Shown in pieces: positions 35,914-45,322 of a stretch of 64,000 nt of DNA. This stretch comes from Aliiroseovarius sp. Z3. Its GTDB lineage: Bacteria > Pseudomonadota > Alphaproteobacteria > Rhodobacterales > Rhodobacteraceae. Within the stretch, counting starts at the first letter, position 1; each line of letters begins with the position of its first letter. A program made the translations under genes and the position numbers. The notes under the pieces are model-generated. The model was not told the DNA's origin. It was given only the letters and a program-made list of their open reading frames with translations, and made no database searches. The DNA lies in NCBI RefSeq assembly GCF_029105185.1, contig NZ_JAFMZK010000001.1:186001-250000 (forward strand), read 5' to 3'.

Positions 35914-36386
35914 GATTTCTCGACCGTTTCTCGACCTCGCAGCTTATTGCCTTTGCCGCCGTCTCGTCTGCGCTGATCCTTGGCGGTGCCTTCGTCTTTC
36001 AGGCCTTGGGCTTTGCGCCCTGCAAGCTGTGCCTGTGGCAAAGATGGCCCCATGCCGCCGCCATCGTGATCGGTGGTCTGGCCCTGTCCACCAAACAGAA
36101 AGCTCTTGCCTGGATCGGTGCGTTGGCAGCCGCGACCACCTCGGCACTTGGGTTTTACCATTCAGGCGTCGAGCGTAAGCTGTGGGAAGGCCCCTCGGCT
36201 TGCACCGGCGGCGGGGTGGCCGATCTGTCGGTCGATGACCTGTTGTCGAAGATCAACGAGGCCCCCCTGATCCGCTGCGACGAGATTCCGTGGGAGATGT
36301 TTGGCATCACCATGGCAAACCTGAACGCGGTGGGATCGCTGGTTTTGGCTATCATCTGGGTTGTGGCCGCGACGCGGAAGACCTGA
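35910..36386 (+). CDS. dsbB: Disulfide bond formation protein B family
   Basis: A 158-residue four-helix inner-membrane protein that reoxidises periplasmic thiol oxidases and passes electrons to quinone. The first cysteine pair is APCKLCLWQRWPH (CxxC, with the quinone-contacting Arg) and the second pair lies in the periplasmic loop (SACTGGG and IRCDEIPW). Translationally coupled to the DedA-like gene. Its TGA abuts the TCA stop of the convergent methyltransferase gene. Confidence 0.92.
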   Translation: MRFLDRFSTSQLIAFAAVSSALILGGAFVFQALGFAPCKLCLWQRWPHAAAIVIGGLALSTKQKALAWIGALAAATTSALGFYHSGVERKLWEGPSACTGGGVADLSVDDLLSKINEAPLIRCDEIPWEMFGITMANLNAVGSLVLAIIWVVAATRKT

Positions 36387-37142
36387 TCAGTCCTGCTTGC
36401 CCCTAAGCAACTGGCGCAGAATCCCGTGAAAAATCTGCACGTCGGCGCGGGTCATCGGCATCCGGCTCCACATATTCCTGAGCGTGGTCTTCATCACCGG
36501 CGCCTTGGTCGGCGGATAAAAGAACCCAGCCTCGTCCAGACGGGTTTCATAATGCTCGGCCAGTTTCTCGATCTCGATGGCTTGCGCGCGTTCGGACCCC
36601 GCCCATTCCATCACGTCGTGGCTCACCTCGGCGGTCTGGCGGCGCCATTCATACGCGGTCAGAAGCACGCATTGCGCCAGGTTCAGGGACGCAAATTCCG
36701 GGTTCACCGGGACCGAGATGATGGCGTTGGCGCGCGCCACCTCGTCATTCTCCAATCCAGTCCGCTCTGGCCCGAACAGGATGGCAACCTTCTTGCCCGC
36801 AGCCCGCATCGCGCGGGCTTCGGCCATCGCGCGTTCGGGGCTGAGGATCGGTTTTGCCAAATCGCGCGAACGTGCTGTCGTGGCATAGACATAATCGCAA
36901 TCGCCGATCCCGTCAGCAAGGGTTTCATAGACCCCTGCCCCATCCAGCACCCGACCGGCCCCTGATGCCATGGCAACCGCGGACGGGTTCGGCCAGCCGT
37001 CACGTGGGGCGATGATCCGCATCCGCTCAAGCCCGAAATTCAGCATCGCCCGCGCCGCCGCACCGATATTTTCACCCATTTGTGGGCGCACCAGCACGAT
37101 TTCTGGCTGCGGCCCAAGAATACCCGTCTTTTGATCCGCCAC
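36387..37142 (-). CDS. TrmJ-type SPOUT RNA 2'-O-methyltransferase
   Basis: SPOUT-class methyltransferase for position 32 of tRNA in E. coli TrmJ. Motifs: LVRPQMGENIGAAARAM, FGPERTGLENDEVARAN and VPVNPEFASLNLAQCVLL. The start is read as GTG 37142, preceded by AAGGG at 6-base spacing, giving 251 residues; the ATG at 37214 would overlap the divergent TfoX-N gene and adds an atypical N-terminus. Confidence 0.92.
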   Translation of the reverse strand: MADQKTGILGPQPEIVLVRPQMGENIGAAARAMLNFGLERMRIIAPRDGWPNPSAVAMASGAGRVLDGAGVYETLADGIGDCDYVYATTARSRDLAKPILSPERAMAEARAMRAAGKKVAILFGPERTGLENDEVARANAIISVPVNPEFASLNLAQCVLLTAYEWRRQTAEVSHDVMEWAGSERAQAIEIEKLAEHYETRLDEAGFFYPPTKAPVMKTTLRNMWSRMPMTRADVQIFHGILRQLLRGKQD

Positions 37143-37212
37143 CGCCGACCCTTCCTTTTGATTGGGCGCGTGATACGCTGAGTGCAGGATCAGGGCAAGC
37201 ACGAGGTCTATC

Positions 37213-37542
37213 ATGGCGTATGACGAAGGGCTCTACGAACTTCTCAAGGACGATCTGGCCGAGCGTCAGGGGCTGGTCGAGAAACGAATGTTCGGCGGCA
37301 TTGCCTTCATGCTGAATGGAAATATGCTGTGTGGGGTGCATAAGGACGGGGCGATGTATCGCGTCGGCAAGGACAATGAAGCCGCTGCGCTGGCCGTGCC
37401 GGGGGCAAAACCGATGGCGTTCACGGGGCGGCGCATGGGGGGCTTCATTGAAGCGGGATCCGAGGCGATGGCGGCAGACGATGCTCGCGCTGCGTTGCTG
37501 CGCATGGCGCTGGAATATGTCACCGCGTTGCCTCCTAAGTGA
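37213..37542 (+). CDS. TfoX N-terminal domain protein
   Basis: A 109-residue stand-alone TfoX/Sxy N-terminal domain: YELLKDDLAERQGLVEKRMFGGIAF-type start (with the RMFGG motif), CGVHKDGAMYRVGK and RRMGGFIEAG. In gammaproteobacteria the full-length protein links to competence, but single-domain versions are widespread and uncharacterised. GAGGTCTATC precedes the ATG. Divergent from the TrmJ-type gene. Confidence 0.87.
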   Translation: MAYDEGLYELLKDDLAERQGLVEKRMFGGIAFMLNGNMLCGVHKDGAMYRVGKDNEAAALAVPGAKPMAFTGRRMGGFIEAGSEAMAADDARAALLRMALEYVTALPPK

Positions 37543-37623
37543 CGCGCAACCTCTTGTCAGGCTTGCAAAGACGCTCTAGCCGTCTATGAAGCTGCAAACA
37601 CCCCACGAAGAGGATCGCGCGCG

Positions 37624-38253
37624 ATGGCCGAGACAGACATTGAACTTCCCCAGCTCTATCTTGTGACCCCGCCCGAGTTTGAACTGTCGCGCTTTCCCGA
37701 ACAGTTGGCCCATGTGCTGGACAGTCACGACACGGCCTGCCTTCGTCTGTCGCTGGCCACATCGGACGAGGACCGCATCATGCGCGCCGCCGACGCCTGC
37801 CGCGAGGTTGCCCATGCCCGCGACGTGCCCATCGTGATCGCGGAACACGCGCTGATGGTCGAACGTCTTGGGCTGGATGGCGTGCATCTGGGCGACGGCG
37901 CGCGCCGGGTGCGCAAGACCCGCGACGATCTGGGGGCTGATGCCATTGTCGGTGCGTTTTGCACCGCCTCGCGCCATGACGGCATGACAGCAGGGGAAGT
38001 CGGTGCGGATTACGTGAGCTTTGGGCCTGCAGGCGCAAGCGGGCTTGGCGATGGCACCCGCGCAGAAGCCGACCTGTTTGACTGGTGGTCAAAGATGATC
38101 GAAGTGCCTGTGGTGGCCGAGGGCGCGTTGGACGAAGACACCATTCGCACCCTGACCCCCTTCACCGATTTCTTTGCCATTGGCGAAGAAATCTGGCGCA
38201 CGGATGATCCGTCGTCGGCGTTGGCCCGCCTGATGGCCGCAATGGAAGGCTAG
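37624..38253 (+). CDS. Thiamine-phosphate synthase family protein (ThiE-like)
   Basis: A 209-residue TIM-barrel protein of the ThiE/TenI family: LYLVTPPEFELSRFPEQLA, DGVHLGDGARRVRKTR, ADYVSFGP and VPVVAEGALDEDTI. Some canonical ThiE residues are altered (for example LRLSLATSDEDRI in place of the usual VQLRxK stretch), and no other thiamine genes are nearby. It may therefore be a divergent ThiE or a TenI-like paralogue. Its stop shares the bases CTAG with the stop of the convergent acyltransferase gene. Confidence 0.78.
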   Translation: MAETDIELPQLYLVTPPEFELSRFPEQLAHVLDSHDTACLRLSLATSDEDRIMRAADACREVAHARDVPIVIAEHALMVERLGLDGVHLGDGARRVRKTRDDLGADAIVGAFCTASRHDGMTAGEVGADYVSFGPAGASGLGDGTRAEADLFDWWSKMIEVPVVAEGALDEDTIRTLTPFTDFFAIGEEIWRTDDPSSALARLMAAMEG

Positions 38254-39086
38254 GCCGGTTCGACGTTCAACCTGCCCAAACCGTCCCGGACAGCGGCTTC
38301 GCAATGGGCCGCAAGATCTTTCCGACTGGCAAATTCAGACACTTTAACCGGCGTGTGATACTTCACCTCGACGCGGCCTTGCCTGCGGGCCGCGAGCGTT
38401 TGCACCAGATGTGGCGCGAACCCCATGTCACCCCACCAGCCATAAAATCGCGGATCGGCGCCTTCAGGCGCGACATAGCGCACCGTCACCGGCTGCACCC
38501 ACATGAAATCGCGCAACTCAGGCGCAAAGAACGCCGCGAAAAGCGTTGACTTAAATGGCAGGACACGGCGCGAGTCGCTGGATGTGCCTTCCGGGAAGAA
38601 CAGCAGCTTGTGCCCGGCCTGAAGGCGCTGGCGGAAGATTTCGATCTGTTGTGTGGCCTCGCGCCGGTCGCGGTTGATAAACACGGTGCCCGTCGCACGC
38701 GCCAGCCAGCCAATGCCGGGCCAGTCTGCGACCTCGGATTTCGACACGAAGTAAACGCGCTTCTTGGCATTGAGCGAGAAGATATCAAGCCACCCCGCAT
38801 GGTTCGCCACCACCGCCCCTTTTTGTCGCATTGGCGTTCCGATCGTCTTGAACGGGATACCAAGGATCAAGAAGGCCATACGACAGACAAACTGCGTGAT
38901 ATGTGGCGTAAAGGGGCGCTTGATCCCGAAAAATGGCCGCTCGATCAGGCGGATCAACAGCAGAACACCCAAACCGCCGAACACCAGCACCGCCAGTGGA
39001 AACCCGCGCGCAATAATTCGCAGCCAATCCGCGCCGGACGGATGGAAGGCATGCGGCTCTGGTTCGCCCTGCCAGAGGGCCGTCAT
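38250..39086 (-). CDS. PlsC-type acyltransferase, probable lyso-ornithine-lipid acyltransferase (OlsA)
   Basis: A 278-residue 1-acylglycerol-3-phosphate acyltransferase family protein. The catalytic NHAGWLD (HxxxxD) and FPEGTSSDSRRVLPFK motifs are clear, with an N-terminal membrane segment (GFPLAVLVFGGLGVLLLIRLI). It is coupled to the upstream OlsB-like gene through an ATGA overlap, which points to ornithine-lipid O-acylation (OlsA) rather than phosphatidic acid synthesis. AAAGG precedes ATG 39086. Confidence 0.87.
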   Translation of the reverse strand: MTALWQGEPEPHAFHPSGADWLRIIARGFPLAVLVFGGLGVLLLIRLIERPFFGIKRPFTPHITQFVCRMAFLILGIPFKTIGTPMRQKGAVVANHAGWLDIFSLNAKKRVYFVSKSEVADWPGIGWLARATGTVFINRDRREATQQIEIFRQRLQAGHKLLFFPEGTSSDSRRVLPFKSTLFAAFFAPELRDFMWVQPVTVRYVAPEGADPRFYGWWGDMGFAPHLVQTLAARRQGRVEVKYHTPVKVSEFASRKDLAAHCEAAVRDGLGRLNVEPA

Positions 39087-39865
39087 ACGCGCGCCTTTCC
39101 AGCGTATATTGCTTTGTGTTTCGCGCTCATCTGCTTGGTATCCATGATCAGACACACATCGGTCGTGTTGAAATCATGATCAATATAGGCACCATCGCCC
39201 ACAAAGCCACCCAATCGCAGATAGGCCTTGATCAACGAAGGCACAGCCCGCATCGCCGCAGGCCGGTCGATCTGGGCCTGGTCCATCAGGTTCATCGATT
39301 GGTAATGTGCAGCTTGCGCCTTGACCCGCAATGCCTCGGGGGCCAGATGGCGATGGTGTAGCAATGACAACGGGGCAGCCAACGCATCAATATCGGTGCC
39401 GTGAAACGAGGCGACACCGAACAGCAGATCAATCTCGTGCTGCGTCACGTAATCCGCCAGTCCGGTCCACAGAACCATCATGGCATGTCCCCCACGGTAA
39501 TCCGGATGAAGGCAGGAACGGCCCAGTTCCAACAGCTTTCGACCGGACGTCCGCAAGGGTGTCAGGTCGTATTCATCCTCGGAATAGAACCGCGACACGG
39601 CATGTTCGGACGTCGACAGGTTGTCCCCGTTCAGCAGACGGTAAACACCCACCGCGGGACACCCTTCCCGCGCCTGATCGAACAGGATCAGATGATCAAA
39701 ATAGGGGTCAAACGCATCGCGTTCCAATCGGGCGTCGTGATCGACCAGATCACCTGTGCCGCCCAATTCGTCGACAAAAACATCATATCGCAACCGCTGG
39801 GCCGCGATCAGGTCAGCCTCATCCCGGGCCAGACGCAGGACAAAATCGGGTTCAGTCATCGTCAT
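39083..39865 (-). CDS. Ornithine-acyl-ACP N-acyltransferase-like protein (OlsB)
   Basis: A 260-residue GNAT-like acyltransferase of the OlsB/hemolysin-type family: LRYDVFVDELGG near residue 25, SEHAVSRFYSEDEYDL, ELGRSCLHPDYRGG and LFGVASFHGTD. It would make lyso-ornithine lipid from ornithine and 3-hydroxyacyl-ACP, a membrane lipid pathway common in roseobacters, with OlsA encoded immediately downstream. The ATG at 39865 lacks a visible ribosome-binding site (ATG 39859 is the alternative). A CtrA-box-like 15-mer touches the start codon. Confidence 0.9.
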   Translation of the reverse strand: MTMTEPDFVLRLARDEADLIAAQRLRYDVFVDELGGTGDLVDHDARLERDAFDPYFDHLILFDQAREGCPAVGVYRLLNGDNLSTSEHAVSRFYSEDEYDLTPLRTSGRKLLELGRSCLHPDYRGGHAMMVLWTGLADYVTQHEIDLLFGVASFHGTDIDALAAPLSLLHHRHLAPEALRVKAQAAHYQSMNLMDQAQIDRPAAMRAVPSLIKAYLRLGGFVGDGAYIDHDFNTTDVCLIMDTKQMSAKHKAIYAGKARV

Positions 39866-39879
39866 TAACGTTTTGCTAA
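39865..39879. promoter_or_regulatory. CtrA-box-like site at the olsB start
   Basis: TTAA, seven bases, CTAA. Thirteen of fifteen bases match the site at 11340-11354, and both sit against a start codon without a ribosome-binding site on the minus strand. A role in cell-cycle or CtrA-dependent control is inferred. Confidence 0.4.
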
Positions 39880-39964
39880 CTTTGCTGGGCTTTTATGGCG
39901 ATGGGTTCGGGTTTGCAACAGAGCGGGCAATCCCCTAGGTTGTTTGACAGCATATCAACTTACT

Positions 39965-40156
39965 TTAGGTTGACTTCGGAGGTTCGAAAACAGGGATGAG
40001 GTCAATGCGCTCAGAAACAATCACCTGCTTCCCGGCATGTTCGAAATTCACGGTGATCTTGCCGCCGATGTTGGACTGCACTTGTCCAAGGCCCCAATCG
40101 GACTTCTGGGGATGACGCACCAGCATACCCGGTTCCAGCAGCGATCCCATATTCAT
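39965..40156 (-). CDS. DUF3553 family protein
   Basis: A 63-residue protein matching the small DUF3553 family (LLEPGMLVRHPQKSDWGLG and GQVQSNIGGKITVNFEHAGK), which reads like a compact beta-barrel similar to the C-terminal region of UvrD-type helicases. GGAAAGG before ATG 40156 supports this start over 40189, which would overlap the divergent chpT gene. Function unknown. Confidence 0.85.
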   Translation of the reverse strand: MNMGSLLEPGMLVRHPQKSDWGLGQVQSNIGGKITVNFEHAGKQVIVSERIDLIPVFEPPKST

Positions 40157-40182
40157 CCCTATCCCTTTCCAAGGCATCTTCC

Positions 40183-40782
40183 ATGACACAACAAGACCGC
40201 GACCTGACTGCGCTTATCGGCTCTCGTATCTGCCATGATCTTATCAGCCCTCTGGGGGCAATCGGCAATGGGGTTGAATTGTTGCAGCTTTCCGGGATGG
40301 CGGATAGCCCGGAAATGGCGTTGATTGCTGAAAGCGTCACCAACGCCAACCTGCGCATTCGTTATTTTCGGGTGGCGTTCGGCGCAGCCGACGACGATCA
40401 ACTGATTGCGGAAAATGAAATTCGCGCTGTTCTGGCGCCCGGTGTGGATGGCCGCAAGATCGAAGTGGATTGGCGCCCAAATGGCAGCCAACCGCGAAGT
40501 GCTGTCAAGCTGGCATTTCTGGTCCTCCAATGCTTTGAGACCGCGATGCCCTGGGGCGGGCATGTCGATGTGCGGTTTGATGGCGAGCATTGGAGAATTC
40601 GTGGACAGGCCGACAAGATCAAACTGGACCATGAATTGTGGGCCATGCTGACCACCCAGCAGGGCACCACCGACGTGCCCCCCGCGCAGGTGCATTTCGC
40701 CCTGATCGCGCCGGAACTGGCACGCCAGAAGCGCAGCATGGGTGTCACACTGTCCGAACATTCGATCAGTGTGGAATTCTAG
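40183..40782 (+). CDS. chpT: Histidine phosphotransferase ChpT
   Basis: Phosphotransfer protein linking the CckA kinase to CtrA (and CpdR). The 199 residues include the DHp-like SRICHDLISPLGAIGNGVEL with the phospho-accepting His18, and a degenerate ATPase-like C-terminal domain (FLVLQCFETAMPWGGHVDV). This protein family is restricted to alphaproteobacteria and is diagnostic for the host. The start is preceded by a weak GGCATC context; ATG 40183 matches family length. Confidence 0.92.
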   Translation: MTQQDRDLTALIGSRICHDLISPLGAIGNGVELLQLSGMADSPEMALIAESVTNANLRIRYFRVAFGAADDDQLIAENEIRAVLAPGVDGRKIEVDWRPNGSQPRSAVKLAFLVLQCFETAMPWGGHVDVRFDGEHWRIRGQADKIKLDHELWAMLTTQQGTTDVPPAQVHFALIAPELARQKRSMGVTLSEHSISVEF

Positions 40783-40787
40783 CGGGA

Positions 40788-42035
40788 TCAGGCGCGGATC
40801 GTCCCGTCGCCTTCGACCAGATACTTGAACGACGTAAGCTGTGCGGCCCCCACCGGCCCGCGCGCATGCATTTTACCGGTGGCGATGCCGATCTCGGCGC
40901 CCATGCCAAACTCGCCCCCATCGGCAAACTGAGTCGAGGCATTGCGCATCAGGATCGCGCTGTCGAGCCGGGTGAAGAACCGTTCAGCAGTCACGTCATT
41001 TTCCGTCAGGATCGCATCGGTGTGCGAGGACGAGTATCGGTTGATATGGTCAATCGCCGCATCCACATCGTCCACGATCCTGGCGGCGATGATGCTGTCC
41101 AGAAACTCCTTACCCCAGTCGTCATCGGTGGCAGCGACCGTGCCGGTCAGGCCCGCACCCGCATGGACCTCGACCCCCGCATCCATCAGATCGTTTAGGA
41201 TTTTTTGCCCGAGGGCCACCGTGTCGCGGTGCACTAAAAGACACTCCGCTGCACCGCAGATCCCTGTTCGCCGTGTCTTGGCATTCATCACCACACGCGC
41301 GGCCTTGTCCGGGTCCGCATCCTTGTCGAGATAGATATGCACGATGCCTTCCAGATGGGCAAAGACCGGCACACGGGCTTCGCGCTGCACCAGCCCGACC
41401 AGCCCCTTGCCACCGCGCGGCACAATCACGTCGATATAGTCCGTCATGGTCAGCATCTCACTGACCGCCGCGCGGTCACGGGTCGGCACGCGCTGGATCG
41501 CATCTTCGGGCAGACCGGCAGCACGCAACCCGTCTTGCAGACAGGCATGGATCAACCCGGCGGAGTGAAAGCTCTCGGACCCGCCGCGCAGGATCACAGC
41601 GTTGCCCGCCTTCAGACAAAGCGCACCGGCATCCGCCGTGACGTTCGGGCGGCTTTCATAGATCACGCCGATCACGCCCAAAGGCGTGCGCACGCGTTTG
41701 ATGTGCAGGCCCGTGGGCTGATCCCACTCCGCCAGCACCTCGCCCACCGGGTCAGCCTGGCGGGCCACCGCGCGCAGCCCGTCGCACATGCCCTTGATAC
41801 GATCCTCGTCCAGCATCAGCCGGTCCAGCATCGCGGGCGACAGGCCCTTGTCGCGCCCGAACGCCATATCCTTTTCGTTGGCCGCAACGATCTCGGCCCG
41901 CCGGTCCCAACAGGCATCGGCGGCAGCCAGCAGCGCCTTTTCCTTGGCCTCGGCTGGGGCGAAGGCAAGATCCTTGGCCGCGGCCCGCGCGCGGCGGCCA
42001 ATCTCGGTCATCATGGCGGTGATGTCTTCGCTCAT
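40788..42035 (-). CDS. proA: Glutamate-5-semialdehyde dehydrogenase
   Basis: Second step of proline synthesis, NADPH-dependent reduction of gamma-glutamyl phosphate. A 415-residue aldehyde-dehydrogenase-fold protein with [37 protein letters not shown], and the catalytic Cys in [21 protein letters not shown] before ATG 42035 supports the start. It lies directly after proB. Confidence 0.95.
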   Translation of the reverse strand: MSEDITAMMTEIGRRARAAAKDLAFAPAEAKEKALLAAADACWDRRAEIVAANEKDMAFGRDKGLSPAMLDRLMLDEDRIKGMCDGLRAVARQADPVGEVLAEWDQPTGLHIKRVRTPLGVIGVIYESRPNVTADAGALCLKAGNAVILRGGSESFHSAGLIHACLQDGLRAAGLPEDAIQRVPTRDRAAVSEMLTMTDYIDVIVPRGGKGLVGLVQREARVPVFAHLEGIVHIYLDKDADPDKAARVVMNAKTRRTGICGAAECLLVHRDTVALGQKILNDLMDAGVEVHAGAGLTGTVAATDDDWGKEFLDSIIAARIVDDVDAAIDHINRYSSSHTDAILTENDVTAERFFTRLDSAILMRNASTQFADGGEFGMGAEIGIATGKMHARGPVGAAQLTSFKYLVEGDGTIRA

Positions 42036-42066
42036 ATCTGGTCTCCGTCTGCTTGGTCGTCCGCCC

Positions 42067-43173
42067 TTAAAGGGCCATGTCGTCACGATGGATCAGGGCG
42101 GCGCGGCCCGGATAACCCAGGATCGCCTCGATCCGGTCGGACCGTTGGCCTTTGATGGCCCGCGCCTCGTCCGCGGTGTAACGGCTCAGCCCTGCGCCCA
42201 GATGGGTGCCATCGGGGCCATGTATCTCGATCGGGTCGCCGCGCTGGAAATCGCCGCGCACATCCGCAACACCGGCGGGCAGAAGCGACTTGCCCGAGCG
42301 CAAAGCCCGCTCGGCCCCCTGATCGACCGTCACCGCACCGCGCGCTTTCATCGAGGCGATCCAGTGTTTGCGCGCCGCCTTGGGGTCGGTGCGTGCCGTG
42401 AACAGCGTGGCCGCCTCCCCCGCCTCAAGCGCAGACAGCGGACTGGTGCGCGACCCAAGCGTGATGGTCATGTCACAGCCCGCGCCGGTTGCGGTTTTCG
42501 CGGCCATCAACTTGGTCTTCATGCCGCCTTTCGACAGCCCGGTGCCCGCGTCGCCCGCCATCGCCTCGATCTCAGGCGTGATGGTGTCGATCACGTCATA
42601 GCGCGTGGCGGCGGGATCGTCCTTGGGGTTGCCGGAATAAAACCCGTCCACATCAGACAAAAGCACCAGATGATCTGCGCCAACCGTAACAGCGACCTGT
42701 GCAGCCAGACGATCATTGTCACCAAAGCGGATTTCATCGGTGGCGACCGTGTCATTTTCATTCACAATTGGCACAACACCCAGTGACAGAAGGGTTTCCA
42801 ACGTCGCGCGGGTGTTCAGATAGCGCCTGCGGTCGGCGCTGTCCTCCAACGTGACAAGAACTTGCGCGGTGGTCGCACCCAGCGGCGCTAATGCTTCTTC
42901 GTAAGCCCGTGCCAGCCGGATTTGTCCAACCGCAGCCGCGGCTTGTGATTGTTCCAACGACAAGGTGCCTGCAGGCAGCCCCAACACGCCGCGCCCCAGT
43001 GCGATAGACCCCGAAGACACCAACACAACATCCGCGCCCCGCGCCTTCAACGCGGCCACATCAGCGGCCAGCGATTGCAACCAGTCAGACTTCAATGCCC
43101 CGGACGCGACATCGACCAGAAGCGCCGAGCCGATCTTGACAACAATCCGATTGGCATCGGTCAGGGTTGCCAC
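42067..43173 (-). CDS. proB: Glutamate 5-kinase
   Basis: First step of proline synthesis. The 368 residues comprise an amino-acid-kinase domain ([69 protein letters not shown]) and a C-terminal PUA domain (about 280-360). The start is GTG 43173 with AAGAGGAG upstream; it overlaps the obgE stop by 13 bases, giving an obgE-proB-proA unit. Confidence 0.95.
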   Translation of the reverse strand: MATLTDANRIVVKIGSALLVDVASGALKSDWLQSLAADVAALKARGADVVLVSSGSIALGRGVLGLPAGTLSLEQSQAAAAVGQIRLARAYEEALAPLGATTAQVLVTLEDSADRRRYLNTRATLETLLSLGVVPIVNENDTVATDEIRFGDNDRLAAQVAVTVGADHLVLLSDVDGFYSGNPKDDPAATRYDVIDTITPEIEAMAGDAGTGLSKGGMKTKLMAAKTATGAGCDMTITLGSRTSPLSALEAGEAATLFTARTDPKAARKHWIASMKARGAVTVDQGAERALRSGKSLLPAGVADVRGDFQRGDPIEIHGPDGTHLGAGLSRYTADEARAIKGQRSDRIEAILGYPGRAALIHRDDMAL

Positions 43174-44192
43174 GTCTGTTTCTCCTCTTGGGGTTTCTGG
43201 CGGATGCGGTCGTCCGAGATCTGTTTGCGCAGGGCCCGCAGCACGTCGGTCGTGCCTTCATGGGCAACACCAGACATCATCATCACAGGGCCTGCCGCCG
43301 CCTCAAGCGCCTTGCGCTTTTCGGCACGTTCCTCGTCATCCAATGCGTCGATTTTGTTCAGAACCGTGACACGGGGCTTGCCACCCAGAATGTCCCCATA
43401 GGCTTCGATTTCGGTGATAATGGTCTGCCAATCCTCCACCACGTCTTCGGCGGTGCCATCGACCAGGTGCAACAGAACCGAGCACCGCTCGACATGGCCA
43501 AGGAACAGATCACCAAGACCGCGCCCTTCGGACGCCCCCTCGATCAGGCCGGGAATGTCGGCCACAACAAACTCTTCCCCATCCACGCCGACCACGCCCA
43601 GATTGGGGTGCAGGGTGGTGAACGGGTAATCCGCGATCTTGGGGCGCGCATTCGACGTGGCGGCAAGAAAGGTCGATTTGCCCGCATTGGGCAGACCCAG
43701 CAGGCCAACATCCGCGATCAGCTTAAGGCGCAGCCAGATCGTGCGCTCGACCCCCTCTTGCCCAGGATTGGCGCGACGTGGGGCGCGGTTGGTCGAGCTG
43801 GTGAAATGCAGGTTGCCAAAGCCGCCATTGCCGCCCTTGGCCAGCACGAAACGCTGCCCGACCTCGGTCATGTCGGCGATCACAGTGTCCTGATCTTCAT
43901 CCAGAATTTCGGTCCCGACGGGCACCCGCAGGACGATGTCATCACCGTCCGGGCCGGTGCGCTGCTGCCCCATGCCGGGGCGCCCGTTGCCTGCGAAAAA
44001 ATGCTGTTGATAACGAAAGTCGATCAGAGTGTTCAGCCCATCGACCACCTCGACCACCACGTCACCGCCGCGCCCGCCATCGCCCCCATCGGGGCCGCCA
44101 TATTCTATGAATTTTTCGCGCCGAAATGACACGCAGCCCCCGCCGCCGGACCCGGAACGGATATAGACCTTTGCGAGATCGAGGAATTTCAT
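43161..44192 (-). CDS. obgE: GTPase ObgE/CgtA
   Basis: Ribosome-associated GTPase in 50S assembly. The 343 residues show the Gly-rich Obg domain ([34 protein letters not shown]) and the G domain (G1 [10 protein letters not shown]3 [10 protein letters not shown]4 LNKID). AAAAGG upstream of ATG 44192 marks the start. Gene order rplU-rpmA-(GNATs)-obgE-proB-proA is a variant of the common rplU-rpmA-obgE-proB cluster, with the acetyltransferases inserted. Confidence 0.96.
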   Translation of the reverse strand: MKFLDLAKVYIRSGSGGGGCVSFRREKFIEYGGPDGGDGGRGGDVVVEVVDGLNTLIDFRYQQHFFAGNGRPGMGQQRTGPDGDDIVLRVPVGTEILDEDQDTVIADMTEVGQRFVLAKGGNGGFGNLHFTSSTNRAPRRANPGQEGVERTIWLRLKLIADVGLLGLPNAGKSTFLAATSNARPKIADYPFTTLHPNLGVVGVDGEEFVVADIPGLIEGASEGRGLGDLFLGHVERCSVLLHLVDGTAEDVVEDWQTIITEIEAYGDILGGKPRVTVLNKIDALDDEERAEKRKALEAAAGPVMMMSGVAHEGTTDVLRALRKQISDDRIRQKPQEEKQTWQP

Positions 44193-44282
44193 GGGGCATA
44201 CGCCTTTTCTGGTTACGGTATTGGCGATAGAGGGAAATGAGCCGAGGCTCAAGAGTTCAAGGCGGTTTGCGGTGCAAACAGC

Positions 44283-44798
44283 TTATGGATGTGATGGTCG
44301 TGGCAAGCTGAAACTGCGCAGGGGAAAATCGCCATTGCGCGCCGTGCACCTGCCCGTTGTCGGTTCGATTTCCACAAACCCCAGCTTGGACAACACCCGC
44401 ACCGAAGCCGGATTGTCTTCAAACACCGTCGCACCAATCGCATCCCAATCGTATCGCGACCAAACATGCGCGATCAGTTTCTTCCCCATCTCGGAAGCGA
44501 ACCCTTTGCCCCAATGATCCGGCGCGAACATGTAACCGAGTTCCGGACCGCCTTCGTCGCGACACATGACACCCATGGCTCCGACAAGTTCCCGGTTGTG
44601 AAACACCGGACCAGCCATGCCCACCGCCGGGTCGCAGGGGATGCAACGCGATTTCGTGAACGCGGGATCTGCGGGCCACGGCCAGCTTGCGGTCATGCGC
44701 ACCACGTCGAAATGCGACACCAGCGCGTGGAAGGCATCTGCATCCGCGGGTTGTGCGCGGCGCATCATCAAACGCTCGGTGATCAAACGGGTCATCAT
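44283..44798 (-). CDS. GNAT family N-acetyltransferase (RimJ/RimL type)
   Basis: A 171-residue acetyltransferase: LITERLMMRRAQPADADAFH at the N-terminus, the acetyl-CoA region ELGYMFAPDHWGKGFASEMG and ATVFEDNPASVRVLSKLGF. This is the RimJ/RimL pattern, which includes ribosomal-protein N-terminal acetyltransferases and small-molecule acetylators. The substrate is unknown. Its ATG overlaps the stop of the next GNAT gene upstream. Third of three tandem GNAT genes. Confidence 0.88.
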   Translation of the reverse strand: MMTRLITERLMMRRAQPADADAFHALVSHFDVVRMTASWPWPADPAFTKSRCIPCDPAVGMAGPVFHNRELVGAMGVMCRDEGGPELGYMFAPDHWGKGFASEMGKKLIAHVWSRYDWDAIGATVFEDNPASVRVLSKLGFVEIEPTTGRCTARNGDFPLRSFSLPRPSHP

Positions 44799-45313
44799 TC
44801 GCGCAACGCCCAATCCGACTGACTTAGCTCGACTTTTATCAGTTCAACATCAATGCCTTGAGAAGCACAGTTGACGTGTTCAACCACGCCCGTGTGGCGA
44901 AATCCAAGGGATTGCAACACGGCGCGCGACGCGTGATTGCCGGCGAAGTAGCCCGATCCGATCTGGTCGATCTCAAGATTTGTAAACGCCCAGTCGACCA
45001 ATGCTCTTGCCGCCTCGGTCATCACACCGCGCCCCTGATGCGCGCGTCCCAACCAATAACCAAGCGTCGGATCAAGCCCGACCACCCCCAAGACCTGCCC
45101 GTGTTCTTCAATCGCCAGTCCGCCCAGCGGCGATGTGTCGGCCAGATGGGCCAGAAACCCGTTGAAATCTGCAAGCGTATAGGGATGCGGCACGACGGTC
45201 AGCCAGCGCGCAACCTCGTAGTCGTTAAGCAGGCTGACCACCTGATCGCCATCCCCGACCGTCAGCGGACGAAGCGTCAACCGCCCCGCCCTGATGCCAA
45301 AATCATGTTTCAT
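44795..45313 (-). CDS. GNAT family N-acetyltransferase
   Basis: A 172-residue RimJ/RimL-type acetyltransferase with RAGRLTLRPLTVGDGDQVV, LGYWLGRAHQGRGVMTEA (acetyl-CoA-binding signature) and AGNHASRAVLQSLGF. Nine bases separate it from the upstream GNAT gene and its stop overlaps the next, so the three form one unit. Substrate unknown. Confidence 0.88.
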   Translation of the reverse strand: MKHDFGIRAGRLTLRPLTVGDGDQVVSLLNDYEVARWLTVVPHPYTLADFNGFLAHLADTSPLGGLAIEEHGQVLGVVGLDPTLGYWLGRAHQGRGVMTEAARALVDWAFTNLEIDQIGSGYFAGNHASRAVLQSLGFRHTGVVEHVNCASQGIDVELIKVELSQSDWALRE

Positions 45314-45322
45314 GGCAGGCTG

